Below the pieces are notes generated by a model, which saw only the letters and a list, made by a program, of their open reading frames with translations, made no database searches and was not told the DNA's origin. From contig NZ_FRCS01000010.1 in the NCBI RefSeq assembly GCF_900143005.1, positions 248,001 to 312,000 on the forward strand: DNA of 64,000 bases, in the 5' to 3' direction. The translations under genes were made by a program, and so were the position numbers. Position 1 is the stretch's first letter; each line of letters opens with the position of its first letter. Origin of the DNA: Cryptosporangium aurantiacum (GTDB taxonomy: Bacteria > Actinomycetota > Actinomycetes > Mycobacteriales > Cryptosporangiaceae). This document shows positions 8,806 to 17,899 of this stretch, one piece after another.

Positions 8806-9936
8806 TCACACCCGCGTCATCATGCCGGTGGCGCCGGGCGGTGCACCGCTGACCAGGATCGATCGCAGCCTTCCGACCTGGGACATTCGCTGTTCGGCGA
8901 GCCGGTCGGCGGCGGCTGCCGGGGTGGTCCCGTCGGTCTCGGCGCGGCGGAACACGGCGAGCGTCGTCTCGTGGATGCCCGCCGCCCGGCGCTTCGCCCG
9001 CTCGAAGACGAAGCCCTCGATCTCGTCCGCGACCTGGATCACACCGCCCGAGTTCACGACGTAGTCGGGCGCGTACAGGATCCCGCGGTCGGCGAGCAGC
9101 TTGTCGATGCCGGGGTGGGCCAGCTGGTTGTTCGCGCCGCCACAGACGATCTCGGCCTGCAGTGCCGGGACCGTCTCGTCGTCCAGCGCGCCACCGAGCG
9201 CGCACGGGGCGTACACGTCGACCGCGGTGCCGACCAGCGCGACCGGGTCGACGACGTCGATCGTCGGGAACTTCGCGACGAGCGCCTCGACCGCAGCGGT
9301 GTTCACGTCCGCGACGAGCAGGTGCGCGCCTGCCTCGACGAGCAGCGCCGCGAGGTGCCTGCCGACCTTGCCGACACCGGCGATGCCGACCCGGCGGCCG
9401 GCCAGCGACGCGGTGCCCCACCGGTGGGCGGCCGCGGCCCGCATGCCCTCGTAGACGCCGAACGCGGTCAGCACCGAGGAGTCGCCGGCGCCGCCGTGCT
9501 CGGGTGAGCGGCCGGTGACAAAACGGGACTCGCGGGCCACCACGTCCATGTCCGCGACGACCGTCCCGACGTCACAGGCGGTGAAGTACCGGCCGCCCAG
9601 CGACTGCACGAAGCGCCCGTAGGCTCGCAGCAGCGGCTCGGTCTTGTCGGTGGCGGGGTCACCCCAGATCACCGCTTTGCCCCCGCCGTGGTCGAGCCCG
9701 GCCATCGCGTTCTTGTAGGCCATCGCCCGGGACAGTTCGAGCACGTCGTGGACGGCGTCGGCCTCGGTGCGGTACGGATGGAACCGGGTCCCGCCGAGCG
9801 CGGGACCGAGCGCCGTCGAGTAGATCGCGATGATCGCCCGCAGGCCGGTGGCCTGATCCTGGCAGAACACCACCTGTTCGTGACCGGTCGCTCCCGGTTC
9901 GCCGGGGGCGGCGGAATTCGGTGCGAAAACGCCCAT
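8806..9936 (-). CDS. vdh: Leucine/valine-type amino acid dehydrogenase (Glu/Leu/Phe/Val family)
   Basis: 376 residues from ATG 9936, preceded by GGAAGGAG at 5 bases; an upstream GTG at 9963 is less likely. The catalytic part has [20 protein letters not shown] with the two conserved lysines near 75 and 87. The NAD-binding Rossmann segment is [20 protein letters not shown] (about 180-200), then [11 protein letters not shown] and [11 protein letters not shown]. It deaminates branched-chain amino acids to 2-oxo acids, feeding branched fatty acid or polyketide precursors. Valine preference is inferred from synteny with bldC; leucine or phenylalanine is possible. Confidence 0.85.
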   Translation of the reverse strand: MGVFAPNSAAPGEPGATGHEQVVFCQDQATGLRAIIAIYSTALGPALGGTRFHPYRTEADAVHDVLELSRAMAYKNAMAGLDHGGGKAVIWGDPATDKTEPLLRAYGRFVQSLGGRYFTACDVGTVVADMDVVARESRFVTGRSPEHGGAGDSSVLTAFGVYEGMRAAAAHRWGTASLAGRRVGIAGVGKVGRHLAALLVEAGAHLLVADVNTAAVEALVAKFPTIDVVDPVALVGTAVDVYAPCALGGALDDETVPALQAEIVCGGANNQLAHPGIDKLLADRGILYAPDYVVNSGGVIQVADEIEGFVFERAKRRAAGIHETTLAVFRRAETDGTTPAAAADRLAEQRMSQVGRLRSILVSGAPPGATGMMTRV

Positions 9937-10383
9937 CGCCACTCCTTCCACGACGCTTACCACCCTAGGCCGGGCCTACAGATCGGGTGCCCGACAGCGG
10001 ACCCGGTCAGTCGCCCGGAAAGGGGAACACACCTCGGCCGATCGACAGGTACGTCCGGCAAAGGGACGGTCACGGAATGAAGGCGGATGGGTGGGCTAGT
10101 CGGGACAGACCGCCACTTCCGACGACATGGTGGATCCGTATTGGCCGAACGGTTGACATGCGCCAAATTCGCCGTCGAATAGGGGCCTACCTGCGGATAC
10201 AGTCGCCCTACCGACCCTTCGGACTACCGTCAGTAAACGGCCGGTATGCGCACTGTCCCACTATTAGGCCGGATCGGTACGCAGGATCATCCTTTCGGCC
10301 CATGTCGGGCAAGGCGGACACCCGGGAGCATGGAGGGCAATGCGGCGCCCTCCCCGCCGCATACCCCTCTGAAGGAGATTTCG
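9937..10383 (+). promoter_or_regulatory. bldC - dehydrogenase divergent intergenic region
   Basis: These 447 bases carry no convincing gene. A TTGACA at 10153-10158 with CGAATA 17 bases on, and a TACAGT at 10197-10202, are candidate promoter parts for bldC. That would leave a long 5' leader of about 180 bases. The bldC ribosome binding site GAAGGAGA is at 10372-10379. Confidence 0.35.
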
Positions 10384-10590
10384 ATGGCTACCCGTACCCC
10401 CGAATCGGAGCCGCTGCTGACCCCGGCCGAGGTCGCGACGATGTTCCGGGTCGACCCGAAGACCGTCACCCGGTGGGCGAAGGCCGGCAAGCTCAGCGCG
10501 ATCCGGACGCTCGGCGGTCACCGCCGCTACCGCGAGTCGGAGGTCCGGGCCCTCCTGGCCGGCATCCCGCAGCAGCGGACCGGCGACTGA
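10384..10590 (+). CDS. bldC: BldC, MerR-like developmental DNA-binding protein
   Basis: 68 residues, the exact length I recall for Streptomyces BldC. It is a single winged helix-turn-helix of the MerR head type without an effector domain: LLTPAEVATMFRVDPKTVTR, WAKAGKLSAIRTLGGHRRY, then RESEVRALLAG. BldC binds DNA as cooperative head-to-tail multimers and delays differentiation in Streptomyces. ATG 10384 has GAAGGAGA 4 bases upstream. Its presence supports a developmentally complex actinobacterium. Confidence 0.96.
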   Translation: MATRTPESEPLLTPAEVATMFRVDPKTVTRWAKAGKLSAIRTLGGHRRYRESEVRALLAGIPQQRTGD

Positions 10591-10646
10591 ACTCTTCCGG
10601 TGCGCGACCAGCTGCCCCCACAGCCACTTTGGTCGCTCAGTCCGGC

Positions 10647-10684
10647 AAGCGCGGCTCACGACACCTCCGTCGTGGGTCGCGCTT
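10647..10684 (+). terminator. Probable terminator after bldC
   Basis: A 16-bp stem with two mismatches (arms 10647-10662 and 10669-10684, loop ACCTCC) is followed by CTGTTTGTC. It lies 56 bases after the bldC stop. Confidence 0.65.
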
Positions 10685-10866
10685 CTGTTTGTCAGGACCG
10701 GGATTCCGCCGTCCCTGGCGGGTATGGACGGTCGAAGGGACGCTGACGGTGCGCGCGAGGTTATAGTCCGAGCACGAGCGTGACCGCCACCGCCGGGCGT
10801 TTCCCCGGGCGGCAGACACTGGAACGGCCGCGCCCGGGCGGCGCAACGAAAAGCGGAGGTCGCGCA

Positions 10867-12288
10867 GTGGGCAGCCTCGGGTCCGACGGGCCGACCGGCC
10901 CCGGTCCGGCGGCCGACGGTGACCACCACGCGCTGCTCGGTCTGGATCGGAACGCGGACGAGGCGACGATCCGCCAGCGCATCACGACCGAGCGCCGGAA
11001 GTGGCGCCGCCGCACCACCGCACCCGACATCAACGCCCGCCAGGAAGCGGAGCGGTGGATGCAGGCGCTGGACGCCGCCGAGCGCGCGCTGCTCCCGGCC
11101 GGGCCCCCGTCGACGAGCGCGCACGGCGCCTCCAGCGCTCCGCACGCCGCCGAGGCGACCGAGCCGCCGGAGACGCCGCCGGCCGCACAGCGTCCCGGGC
11201 CGCCACCGGTCGCGCCCGCCGCTCGCGAATGGCTGGTCCGGGCCGTCGAGCAGCTCAAGGGCGGCCAGTCCGACCTCGCGATCTTCACCGCTCGCCGCGC
11301 CGTCGACGAGGATCCGCAGAACGCCTACGCGTGGTCGGTGCTGGCCGACGCGGCGGCTCGCTCCGACGACTCGGAGACCGCGAACTCGGCGATCGAACGG
11401 GCGCTGGCGCTGGAGCCGGAATCCGCCCACCTGCACGCCGAACGGGGCTGGATCCTCGACCGCGGAGGGCGTCCGGAACGTGCGGTGGCCGCCTACCGCA
11501 CAGCGGCCGAATTGGACCCGAGCCGGATCGACTACCGGGTCCGCATCGTCACCGCGCTGCTGCGGGCCGGACGCGTGGACGAGGCCGTCCGGGACGCCGA
11601 GGACGCCTACCGCCTCCGTCCGGACGACGGTGACGTGCGCACGGCGCTGGGCACCGCGCTGGCCGAGCGCGCCGTCGCCGCACAGCACGAGCTGCCGGAC
11701 GGGCGCCTGGTGATCGCCAGCGAGGCTCAGGCCAGCTACGTGCTGGCGCTGGCCAGCCGGGGCATCTCGGTTCGCCCGGCCGACCCGGCGGTCCTGGAGG
11801 ACCTCGAGCAGCAGCGGGAGTACGCCCGGCGGGCACGCCGCCGCCGGTTCTCCCCGAACGCGTTCCGCCGCAACTGGCGCTGGCCGGTCGGGCTCGGACT
11901 GCTGCTGGTGTCGGGCTGCTGCTGCGCCCCGAACATCTACCGGGCCAGCCAGACCGGAGACCTCGTCCAGCAGGCGTTCGCCGTCGGCGTCCTGATCGTC
12001 GTGCTGACTTTTGTCGGCGCGCTGCTGTACACCTGCTACGAGCCGGTCTACAAGCGCAACGCGGCGCTGATCGCCGAGACCGTGCCACGGCGGGTCGGCC
12101 GCGGCCCCGGCGACCGTCAGGGCGGCGGAAAGGGCCGCGAGGGTGGGGCGGGCGGTGGTTCGTTCCGCCCGGAGCCCGGGGATCCGGCGCCCCGTACCGA
12201 TGACACCGGCATTCCCGAGAGCCGGGGTAAGGGCCGCCGCGGGCTGCGGTGGCCGAGCCGCGGCGGAGGGGCAGGGGGGATGGCGTGA
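10867..12288 (+). CDS. J-like domain / TPR / two-helix membrane protein
   Basis: 473 residues from GTG 10867 with GGAGGT 6 bases upstream. Residues about 17-76 (DHHALLGLDRNADEATIRQR ... ALDAAERALL) resemble a J domain in helical pattern, but the HPD tripeptide is replaced by APD (RRTTAPDIN). A Pro-rich linker leads to four or so tetratricopeptide repeats (about 120-260). Two membrane helices follow near 339-358 (containing SGCCCAPN) and 369-391. The tail is Gly/Arg-rich. It overlaps the Hsp70 start by 4 bases (GTGA), so the two are co-translated. Inference: a membrane adaptor that recruits the Hsp70; unlike a true DnaJ it may not trigger ATP hydrolysis by HPD. Confidence 0.75.
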   Translation: MGSLGSDGPTGPGPAADGDHHALLGLDRNADEATIRQRITTERRKWRRRTTAPDINARQEAERWMQALDAAERALLPAGPPSTSAHGASSAPHAAEATEPPETPPAAQRPGPPPVAPAAREWLVRAVEQLKGGQSDLAIFTARRAVDEDPQNAYAWSVLADAAARSDDSETANSAIERALALEPESAHLHAERGWILDRGGRPERAVAAYRTAAELDPSRIDYRVRIVTALLRAGRVDEAVRDAEDAYRLRPDDGDVRTALGTALAERAVAAQHELPDGRLVIASEAQASYVLALASRGISVRPADPAVLEDLEQQREYARRARRRRFSPNAFRRNWRWPVGLGLLLVSGCCCAPNIYRASQTGDLVQQAFAVGVLIVVLTFVGALLYTCYEPVYKRNAALIAETVPRRVGRGPGDRQGGGKGREGGAGGGSFRPEPGDPAPRTDDTGIPESRGKGRRGLRWPSRGGGAGGMA

Positions 12289-13808
12289 GCGCGATCGGGA
12301 TCGACCTCGGAACCACGTTCTCGGCGGCAGCCGCCGTCGCGAAGAACGGCGAGCCGTACATCCTGCACAACCGGGAGGGCCACCCCACGACCCCGTCGGT
12401 CGTCTGCTTCCGCGGCAACAAGCCGATGGTCGGGCTGGCCGCCCGCCGCGCGGTGACCGCGGCACCGGCCGACTGCGTCGAGTTCGTCAAGCGGCACATG
12501 GGGGACCCCACCTGGCGGTTCCCGACGTCGACCGGCGAGGAGTACAGCGCCGAGCAGATCAGCGCGCTGATCCTCAAGCGGATCGCGGAGGACGCCTCGG
12601 CGGCGCTCGGCGCCCCGGCGTCGGAGGCCGTGATCACGGTGCCGGCGTACTTCGACGACGCCCGCCGCAAGGCGACCGCCGACGCGGGCGAGATCGCGGG
12701 CCTGGACGTCCTGCGGGTGCTCAACGAGCCGACCGCGGCCGCGCTGGCGTTCGGCTACAACGCCGACCGCGAGGAGACGCTGCTCGTCTACGACCTCGGC
12801 GGCGGCACGTTCGACTGCACGGTGATGCGGATGGGCTACGGGCGCTTCGACGTGCTGGCCACCGCGGGCGACCGGAACCTCGGTGGGTTCGACTTCGACA
12901 ACGCGCTGATGATCCACGTCTCCGAGCTCATGCAGAAGGCGACCGGCCTCTGGCTGCTGGCGCCGGGACTGGACGACGGCGAGACCGAGGCGATCCTGCG
13001 GGAGCACTGCGAGCAGGCCAAGCGGCAGCTCTCCACGCTCCCGGAGGCCAAGATCGCCGTGGAGGTCGACAGCGGCGAGCACGTCGTCACGGTGACCAGG
13101 CCGACGTTCGAGGCCCTCACCCGGCCGCTGCTGCGCCGGACCGAGGAGATCGTCCAGGAGGTCATGGAGGAGGCCGGGGTCGGCTTCGGCCGCCTGGGCA
13201 GCGTCCTGATGGTCGGTGGATCCACCCGGATGCCGATGGTCACGGCGATGGTCGAGAAGGTCACCGGCGTGCGCGCCGACCGATCGGTGCACCCGGACGA
13301 GGCGGTCGCGCTCGGGGCGGCGGTCCTGGCCGACGTGCTCTCGAACGCCCGGCGCCACCCGGAGGGCCGTCCACGCCGGACCGTGACCGTCAACGACGTC
13401 ACCTCGCAGGGCGTCGGGGTGGTCGCGAGGGCGCGGGAGAGCGGCGAACAGGTCAACTCGATCGTCATCCCACGTAACACACCGATCCCGTGCCAGGGCA
13501 GGCGTCGCTTCCGCACGTTGGCCGAAAACCAGCGAGAAGTGTTACTGGTAGTCACTGAGGGCGACGATCCGGACCTCCGCTTCGCCACGGTCGTGGGATC
13601 CGCCCGGCTAGCGATCCCGCAGAAGACCGGCGCGGTCGAGTTCGACATCGTCATCGCTTACGACGAGGACGGGATCATCCACATCACGCTGACCGAACCC
13701 GAGGACGGCGAGCAGATCGCGGAATTCGAGATCGACCGCCAGGCCAATCTGGACGCCGCTGACATCCACCGGATGCGAACCGCGCTCCGGAGCCTGGAGG
13801 TCGGCTGA
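12285..13808 (+). CDS. Hsp70 family chaperone without a full lid domain
   Basis: 507 residues from GTG 12285. The nucleotide-binding domain is complete: GIDLGTTFSAAAAV at the start, VLNEPTAAALAFGY near 146-159, DLGGGTFDCTVMRMG near 169-183 and LMVGGSTRMPMV near 308-319. A beta substrate-binding domain follows (about 385-500, ITLTEPEDGEQIAEFEIDRQ). DnaK is about 620 residues, so the alpha-helical lid is missing. It is distinct from the housekeeping DnaK, and no grpE or dnaJ is adjacent. Its partner is the overlapping upstream J-like/TPR protein. Likely a dedicated chaperone for the FtsK-like module downstream. Confidence 0.88.
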   Translation: MSAIGIDLGTTFSAAAAVAKNGEPYILHNREGHPTTPSVVCFRGNKPMVGLAARRAVTAAPADCVEFVKRHMGDPTWRFPTSTGEEYSAEQISALILKRIAEDASAALGAPASEAVITVPAYFDDARRKATADAGEIAGLDVLRVLNEPTAAALAFGYNADREETLLVYDLGGGTFDCTVMRMGYGRFDVLATAGDRNLGGFDFDNALMIHVSELMQKATGLWLLAPGLDDGETEAILREHCEQAKRQLSTLPEAKIAVEVDSGEHVVTVTRPTFEALTRPLLRRTEEIVQEVMEEAGVGFGRLGSVLMVGGSTRMPMVTAMVEKVTGVRADRSVHPDEAVALGAAVLADVLSNARRHPEGRPRRTVTVNDVTSQGVGVVARARESGEQVNSIVIPRNTPIPCQGRRRFRTLAENQREVLLVVTEGDDPDLRFATVVGSARLAIPQKTGAVEFDIVIAYDEDGIIHITLTEPEDGEQIAEFEIDRQANLDAADIHRMRTALRSLEVG

Positions 13809-13848
13809 CTCCGCCTTCTCGCCGACAGTTACTCTCAGTCGTCGTCGT

Positions 13849-13882
13849 GACGCTTGCCACGCGTACAGACGTGGAAGTGTCG
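13849..13882 (+). terminator. Imperfect hairpin after the Hsp70 gene
   Basis: Arms 13849-13861 (GACGCTTGCCACG) and 13870-13881 pair with one mismatch and one bulge around an 8-base loop, 40 bases after the Hsp70 stop. No long T run follows, so termination is uncertain. A weak TACCCT at 13962-13967 could be a promoter for the next three genes. Confidence 0.4.
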
Positions 13883-14013
13883 TTACAGGTTGCGGTTGGA
13901 TGGTCCGGACGCGATCGGGGTCGGGATCCGGGAGGCCGGGTTAGAGCCCAGGTCGAACGGCTACCCTACTCACAGGCGGTTCGCCGAAGGGCACTGAAAG
14001 TGAGGAATAGTCA

Positions 14014-14283
14014 GTGTCGACGCAATCGAGGCTCGTCCAATTGCGACAGCAAGTTGCCGCGCTCTCCGATCGGTCCACGAAGCTGTCGCAGCAACTCGTG
14101 GCCATGAAGCAGAACTTCACGGTGACGATCTCCGCAGTTCAGGGGACGATCGGCGGTTCGGCGCGCCGCACCGACCAGAACATGGTGGCCGCTCTCCAAG
14201 CCGCCGAAAAGAAGCTCGACGAGGCCTCAGCCGCCCTCCTGCAGGTCTCGTCCGAAGGTAAGAAGTTCGCCGGGACCCTGTAG
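14014..14283 (+). CDS. Small coiled-coil protein of the Hsp70/FtsK set
   Basis: 89 residues from a GTG start with GAGG upstream. It is almost entirely helical: heptads in RLVQLRQQVAALSDRSTKLS, a break at GTIGGSARR near residue 46, and a second helix AALQAAEKKLDEASAALLQ. No signal peptide, membrane segment or cysteine. Size and helix-turn-helix layout recall WXG100 proteins, and it lies 47 bases before an EccC/FtsK-like ATPase as esx genes often do, but the WXG motif is absent. Function unknown; a substrate or regulator of the ATPase is an inference. Confidence 0.65.
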   Translation: MSTQSRLVQLRQQVAALSDRSTKLSQQLVAMKQNFTVTISAVQGTIGGSARRTDQNMVAALQAAEKKLDEASAALLQVSSEGKKFAGTL

Positions 14284-14330
14284 CGCCGGTACGCGATCCA
14301 CCAGAGGCGACCCAGGAGACGACACGTCGG

Positions 14331-17309
14331 ATGATGCCTCCACGCACGAACCAGCCCGGTGGCGGTCAGGCTGGCGGGAGCGGGCCGGGCACCCGCCGGG
14401 CCGGTGGACGCTGGTCGCGTGCCCGGCGCGACAAGGCTGACCCGCAGGGCACTCCGCGGTCCGACAACCACCGGTCGGCCGGCACGTCGCCGCTGAGCGA
14501 CCCGGAGGACACGACCGACCCGCTGCCCGCCGAGGAACGCCAGATCCGGACGACGTTCCTGCGGTTGCGGGGCACCGCGGACGCGCTCCTCGCCGCCGCC
14601 GACGCCGGGCGCAGCGCCGCCACCGGTGCGTACGAGATCGCCGAGCGCGACGCCGCCCGCCGTACCCACCGTGCCGTCCAGAAGGCCGAAGCCGACGCCG
14701 ACAACGCGTACGAGGAGGCGCGCGACACGCTGGCCAACCGGGTCGGCCGGATCGCGCCGTTCGCCGCCTCGGCCGACTGGGACGCCCCGGGTTGGCGCTC
14801 CGACGACTGGCTGGGCACCGGCCCTGCCCGCTACGTCCGCATCGGGTCGTTGTCCGTGCCGGGAGCCGATCCGCGGCAGAGCGGTGCGCACCCCGATCAG
14901 CTGCCCGCGCTGGTCCCGCTGCTCGACGTCGGGTCGCTCGGCTTGATCGCCGAGGGCGACGACAAGGACTGGCCGATCCGCACCATGCACTCGGTGCTGC
15001 TGCGCGCGCTGGCCGCCGCACCGCCCGGCCGGCTGGAGATCGTCACCTACGACCCGCGGATCCGGGGCGTCACGAGCCCGTTCGCCGCGCTGCGCAAGGC
15101 GGGCAACGACCTGCTGGCCGACCCGCTGGCGACGCCGAACGAGCTGCTCGCGCGTCTGACGCTGCTGCGTGCGGCGGTGATGCGGGTGGCCGAGCTGGCC
15201 GGCGCGCACGGCGTCCCCGACCTCGCGACGCTGACCGAGGTGACCGGCGTCCAGCCCGAGCCGTACCGGCTGGTCGTCGTCTGCGACTACCCGTACGGCG
15301 TCGACAGCCGGGCGCAGACCGAGCTGATCCGGCTGGCCGAGGGCGGTCCGCACCGCGGCGTCTCGCTGCTGGTCCACCACGATCCGCGGGTCGTTCCCGA
15401 CGACGGCGTCAACCCGGCCGAGCTGCTGCGGCACCTCAACGTCGCGCGGGGCCGGAACTCGGCGATCACGGTCAACGCGCTGCCCGCGGTCACCGTGCGG
15501 CCCGACCAGCCGCCGCCGCGCGAGCTGATCGAACGGGTGTCGGCCCGCGTCGCCGAGGGTGCTCGCCGCGGTGCCGCGCCGGTCGTCGAATTCGAGCCGT
15601 TGCTGCCCGAGCCGGACAAGCTGTGGACCGAGGACGCGATCCGCGGCATGACCGCGAAGATCGGGCGGGCCGGCCTGGACACGGTCGAGCTGGAGCTGCG
15701 GGGCTCGGACCCGTCGCTGCCGAACGTCCTGATCGGGGGCGCTTCCGGGCAGGGCAAGTCGAACCTGCTGCTGGTGCTGCTGCACTCGATCGCGGCCTCG
15801 TACTCGCCGGACGAGGTCGCGATGTTCCTGCTCGACTTCAAGGACGGCCTGGAGTTCGACCGCCTCGGGCCGCGGCCGGGGCGTCCGTGGCACCTGCCGC
15901 ACGCCCGCGTGCTGGGCCTGGAGGGCGACCGCGCGTTCGGGCTGGCGGTGCTGCGCTACCTGGACGGGGAGTTCCGCCGCCGTGCCGAGCAGTTCCGGCT
16001 GGCCGGTGCGAACGACCTCGCCGGGTATCGGACGCTGCGCCCGAACGAGACCGTGCCCCGGCTGCTGCTGGTCATCGACGAGTTCCAGGTGCTGGTGGCC
16101 GAGGACGACGACATCGCCCGCGCGTCGATCGTGATCCTCGAGACGCTGGCTCGCCGGGGTCGTGCGGTCGGTGTCCACCTGGTGCTCGCCTCGCAGACGC
16201 TCTCCGGCATCGAGACGCTGGTGACCAAGGAGCGGTCGATCTTCGGTCAGTTCCCCTGGCGGGTGTCGCTCAAGACCGAGGCCAGCGAGTCCGAGGCGGT
16301 GCTCGGCAGGCAGAACACCGAGGCCGCGCAGCTGCGGTTCCGCGGTGAGATCGTGTTCAACCGCGAGTACGGCGACCCGGCCCACAACCGGCGCGGTGTG
16401 GTCGCGTACGCGGACGAGCAGCGTCTGGACGCGCTGCGGCGGACGCTCTGGGAGAAGGCCGGACGCCCGGCGGCGCCCCGGGTCTTCTACGCCGCGCGCC
16501 CGTCCGACCCCAACCTGCTCACCGCCGCACTCCAGCGGGTCCTGACCGACGCGCCACCCGGCGACGACACCAAGTTCGCGCTGCTCGGGCTCCCGGTGGA
16601 CGTCGACCCGGCGCCGGTCGCGTTCGGGCTCACCGCCGACCCCGGCCGCACGCTCGCGGTGGTCGGCGACGGCCGCGACGACGCGTTCGGCACGCTGGGC
16701 GCGGTGGTCTGGTCGCTGGCCGCGCAGCACGTCCGCGGGGGTGCCGAGTTCGTGCTGCTGGACGCCGTCGGCGGCGACGCGGGCTCCCCGGAGACCGCGC
16801 TGCTCGCCGAGGCCGCAGGCGCGTACGACCACGGGGTGACGCGGTACACCGGCGGCGCGGTCGGGGGTGGCCTCTCCGAGCTCGCCCGGATCGTCGACGA
16901 GCGGATCGCGAGCGGCGGCAAACACGCCGACCTCACCGCGGAGCGACGTCCGATCTACGTGCTCGGGATCGGCCTGCACCGCGCGGCGCGGCTGGACCAC
17001 TACGACGACACCGGCACGGTGCCCACCGATGCCCTGCGGACGCTGGTGCGCGAGGGGCCGCTGGTCGACGTCCACTTGATCGGGTGGTGGAACAGCCTGA
17101 GGGTCTTCAGCGAGCACGTCGGCTACGAGTACGCGCCGCTGGTCGGCGGTTACGTGTTCCTGCGGGTGCCGGAGGCGGACGTGCAGGGTGTGCTCGGGCC
17201 GTACCTGCGGTACCAGGCGCAGCTGCACCGTGGCCTGTTCTGCGACCTCTCGCACGGTGGCCGGCCGGTGCCGGTCGTGCCGTTCGGTCTGCCGGAGCGT
17301 GGGCGATGA
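14331..17309 (+). CDS. FtsK/SpoIIIE (EccC-like) ATPase with N-terminal coiled-coil extension
   Basis: 992 residues from ATG 14331 (ATG 14334 also possible; the AGGAG is rather far upstream). The N-terminus is disordered, followed by an Ala/Glu/Arg coiled coil (about 65-145). An FtsK_SpoIIIE ATPase domain has Walker A GGASGQGKSN (about 469-478), then AMFLLDFKDGLEFDRL, and Walker B LLLVIDEFQ (about 578-586). A second, C-terminal P-loop-like domain is degenerate (VVGDGRDDAFG near 777). No FtsK membrane helices or gamma domain are seen, so a role in chromosome partition is unlikely. It overlaps the next gene by 4 bases. Inference: a hexameric translocase or remodelling ATPase for the set. Confidence 0.85.
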   Translation: MMPPRTNQPGGGQAGGSGPGTRRAGGRWSRARRDKADPQGTPRSDNHRSAGTSPLSDPEDTTDPLPAEERQIRTTFLRLRGTADALLAAADAGRSAATGAYEIAERDAARRTHRAVQKAEADADNAYEEARDTLANRVGRIAPFAASADWDAPGWRSDDWLGTGPARYVRIGSLSVPGADPRQSGAHPDQLPALVPLLDVGSLGLIAEGDDKDWPIRTMHSVLLRALAAAPPGRLEIVTYDPRIRGVTSPFAALRKAGNDLLADPLATPNELLARLTLLRAAVMRVAELAGAHGVPDLATLTEVTGVQPEPYRLVVVCDYPYGVDSRAQTELIRLAEGGPHRGVSLLVHHDPRVVPDDGVNPAELLRHLNVARGRNSAITVNALPAVTVRPDQPPPRELIERVSARVAEGARRGAAPVVEFEPLLPEPDKLWTEDAIRGMTAKIGRAGLDTVELELRGSDPSLPNVLIGGASGQGKSNLLLVLLHSIAASYSPDEVAMFLLDFKDGLEFDRLGPRPGRPWHLPHARVLGLEGDRAFGLAVLRYLDGEFRRRAEQFRLAGANDLAGYRTLRPNETVPRLLLVIDEFQVLVAEDDDIARASIVILETLARRGRAVGVHLVLASQTLSGIETLVTKERSIFGQFPWRVSLKTEASESEAVLGRQNTEAAQLRFRGEIVFNREYGDPAHNRRGVVAYADEQRLDALRRTLWEKAGRPAAPRVFYAARPSDPNLLTAALQRVLTDAPPGDDTKFALLGLPVDVDPAPVAFGLTADPGRTLAVVGDGRDDAFGTLGAVVWSLAAQHVRGGAEFVLLDAVGGDAGSPETALLAEAAGAYDHGVTRYTGGAVGGGLSELARIVDERIASGGKHADLTAERRPIYVLGIGLHRAARLDHYDDTGTVPTDALRTLVREGPLVDVHLIGWWNSLRVFSEHVGYEYAPLVGGYVFLRVPEADVQGVLGPYLRYQAQLHRGLFCDLSHGGRPVPVVPFGLPERGR

Positions 17310-17806
17310 GCAGACAAGCGCCCATCGATCCGGAATGGACCGATTACCTGGCGGCGGTCAACCAGCTGGCGAACCTGCCGAACCTCGCCGACGAACGCCG
17401 GCGCAGCGCGAAAGCGGACGAGGAAACGGCGATCGCCCGCGCGAAAGGTGCGCAGGAGCTCGCGCTCAAGGCCTGCGACGACTGGCTCGTCTACGCCAAA
17501 CGAACGCTCTCCAACGCCGAGGCGCGGCTGGTCGCGGCGCACATCCTGGTGCCGGACGCCTCCGCCGCGCCGACGATCGCCTACGACTCGCCGGAGCCGC
17601 TGGTCGAGGGCCTCGCAGAGCTGGACAAGAAGCTGGCGACCGAGGTGGCCGGGCTGAACGAGGCACGGCGAGCCGGACGCGCGCGGGCCATGGAGCGAGC
17701 CGCCGAAGCCGCGCGGAAAGCTGCGCTGCGGAAAGAACTACTCCGCATCGGCGGCATCATCGTCCTCATCATCCTGGGCGCGCTGCTCCTACGCGTAATC
17801 TTCTAA
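17306..17806 (+). CDS. Coiled-coil tail-anchored membrane protein of the Hsp70/FtsK set
   Basis: 166 residues; ATG 17306 overlaps the FtsK-like stop (ATGA), so it is translationally coupled. The sequence is helical throughout, with coiled-coil segments at about 30-75 and 100-140. A single hydrophobic helix ends the protein (GGIIVLIILGALLLRVIF, about 149-166), typical of a tail anchor with the bulk in the cytoplasm. It could dock the soluble ATPase to the membrane. No family recognised. Confidence 0.75.
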   Translation: MSRQAPIDPEWTDYLAAVNQLANLPNLADERRRSAKADEETAIARAKGAQELALKACDDWLVYAKRTLSNAEARLVAAHILVPDASAAPTIAYDSPEPLVEGLAELDKKLATEVAGLNEARRAGRARAMERAAEAARKAALRKELLRIGGIIVLIILGALLLRVIF

Positions 17807-17899
17807 TCACGGACCTGGAGCCGGCCTCGCCCCGTCGGCGGGCCGTGCAATGCGGCGTGGGGTGCGCGGGGAAATTGAGGCGCGTGGGAGGATCACGCG

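Noticed and set aside
10264..12465. 733-codon minus-strand frame over bldC and the J-like/TPR gene
   Set aside because: Crosses the bldC terminator and two well-supported plus-strand genes; no motif.
14139..17255. 1038-codon minus-strand frame
   Set aside because: Mirror of the FtsK-like gene; the plus frame has Walker motifs, the minus frame only Arg/Gln/His-rich shadow sequence.
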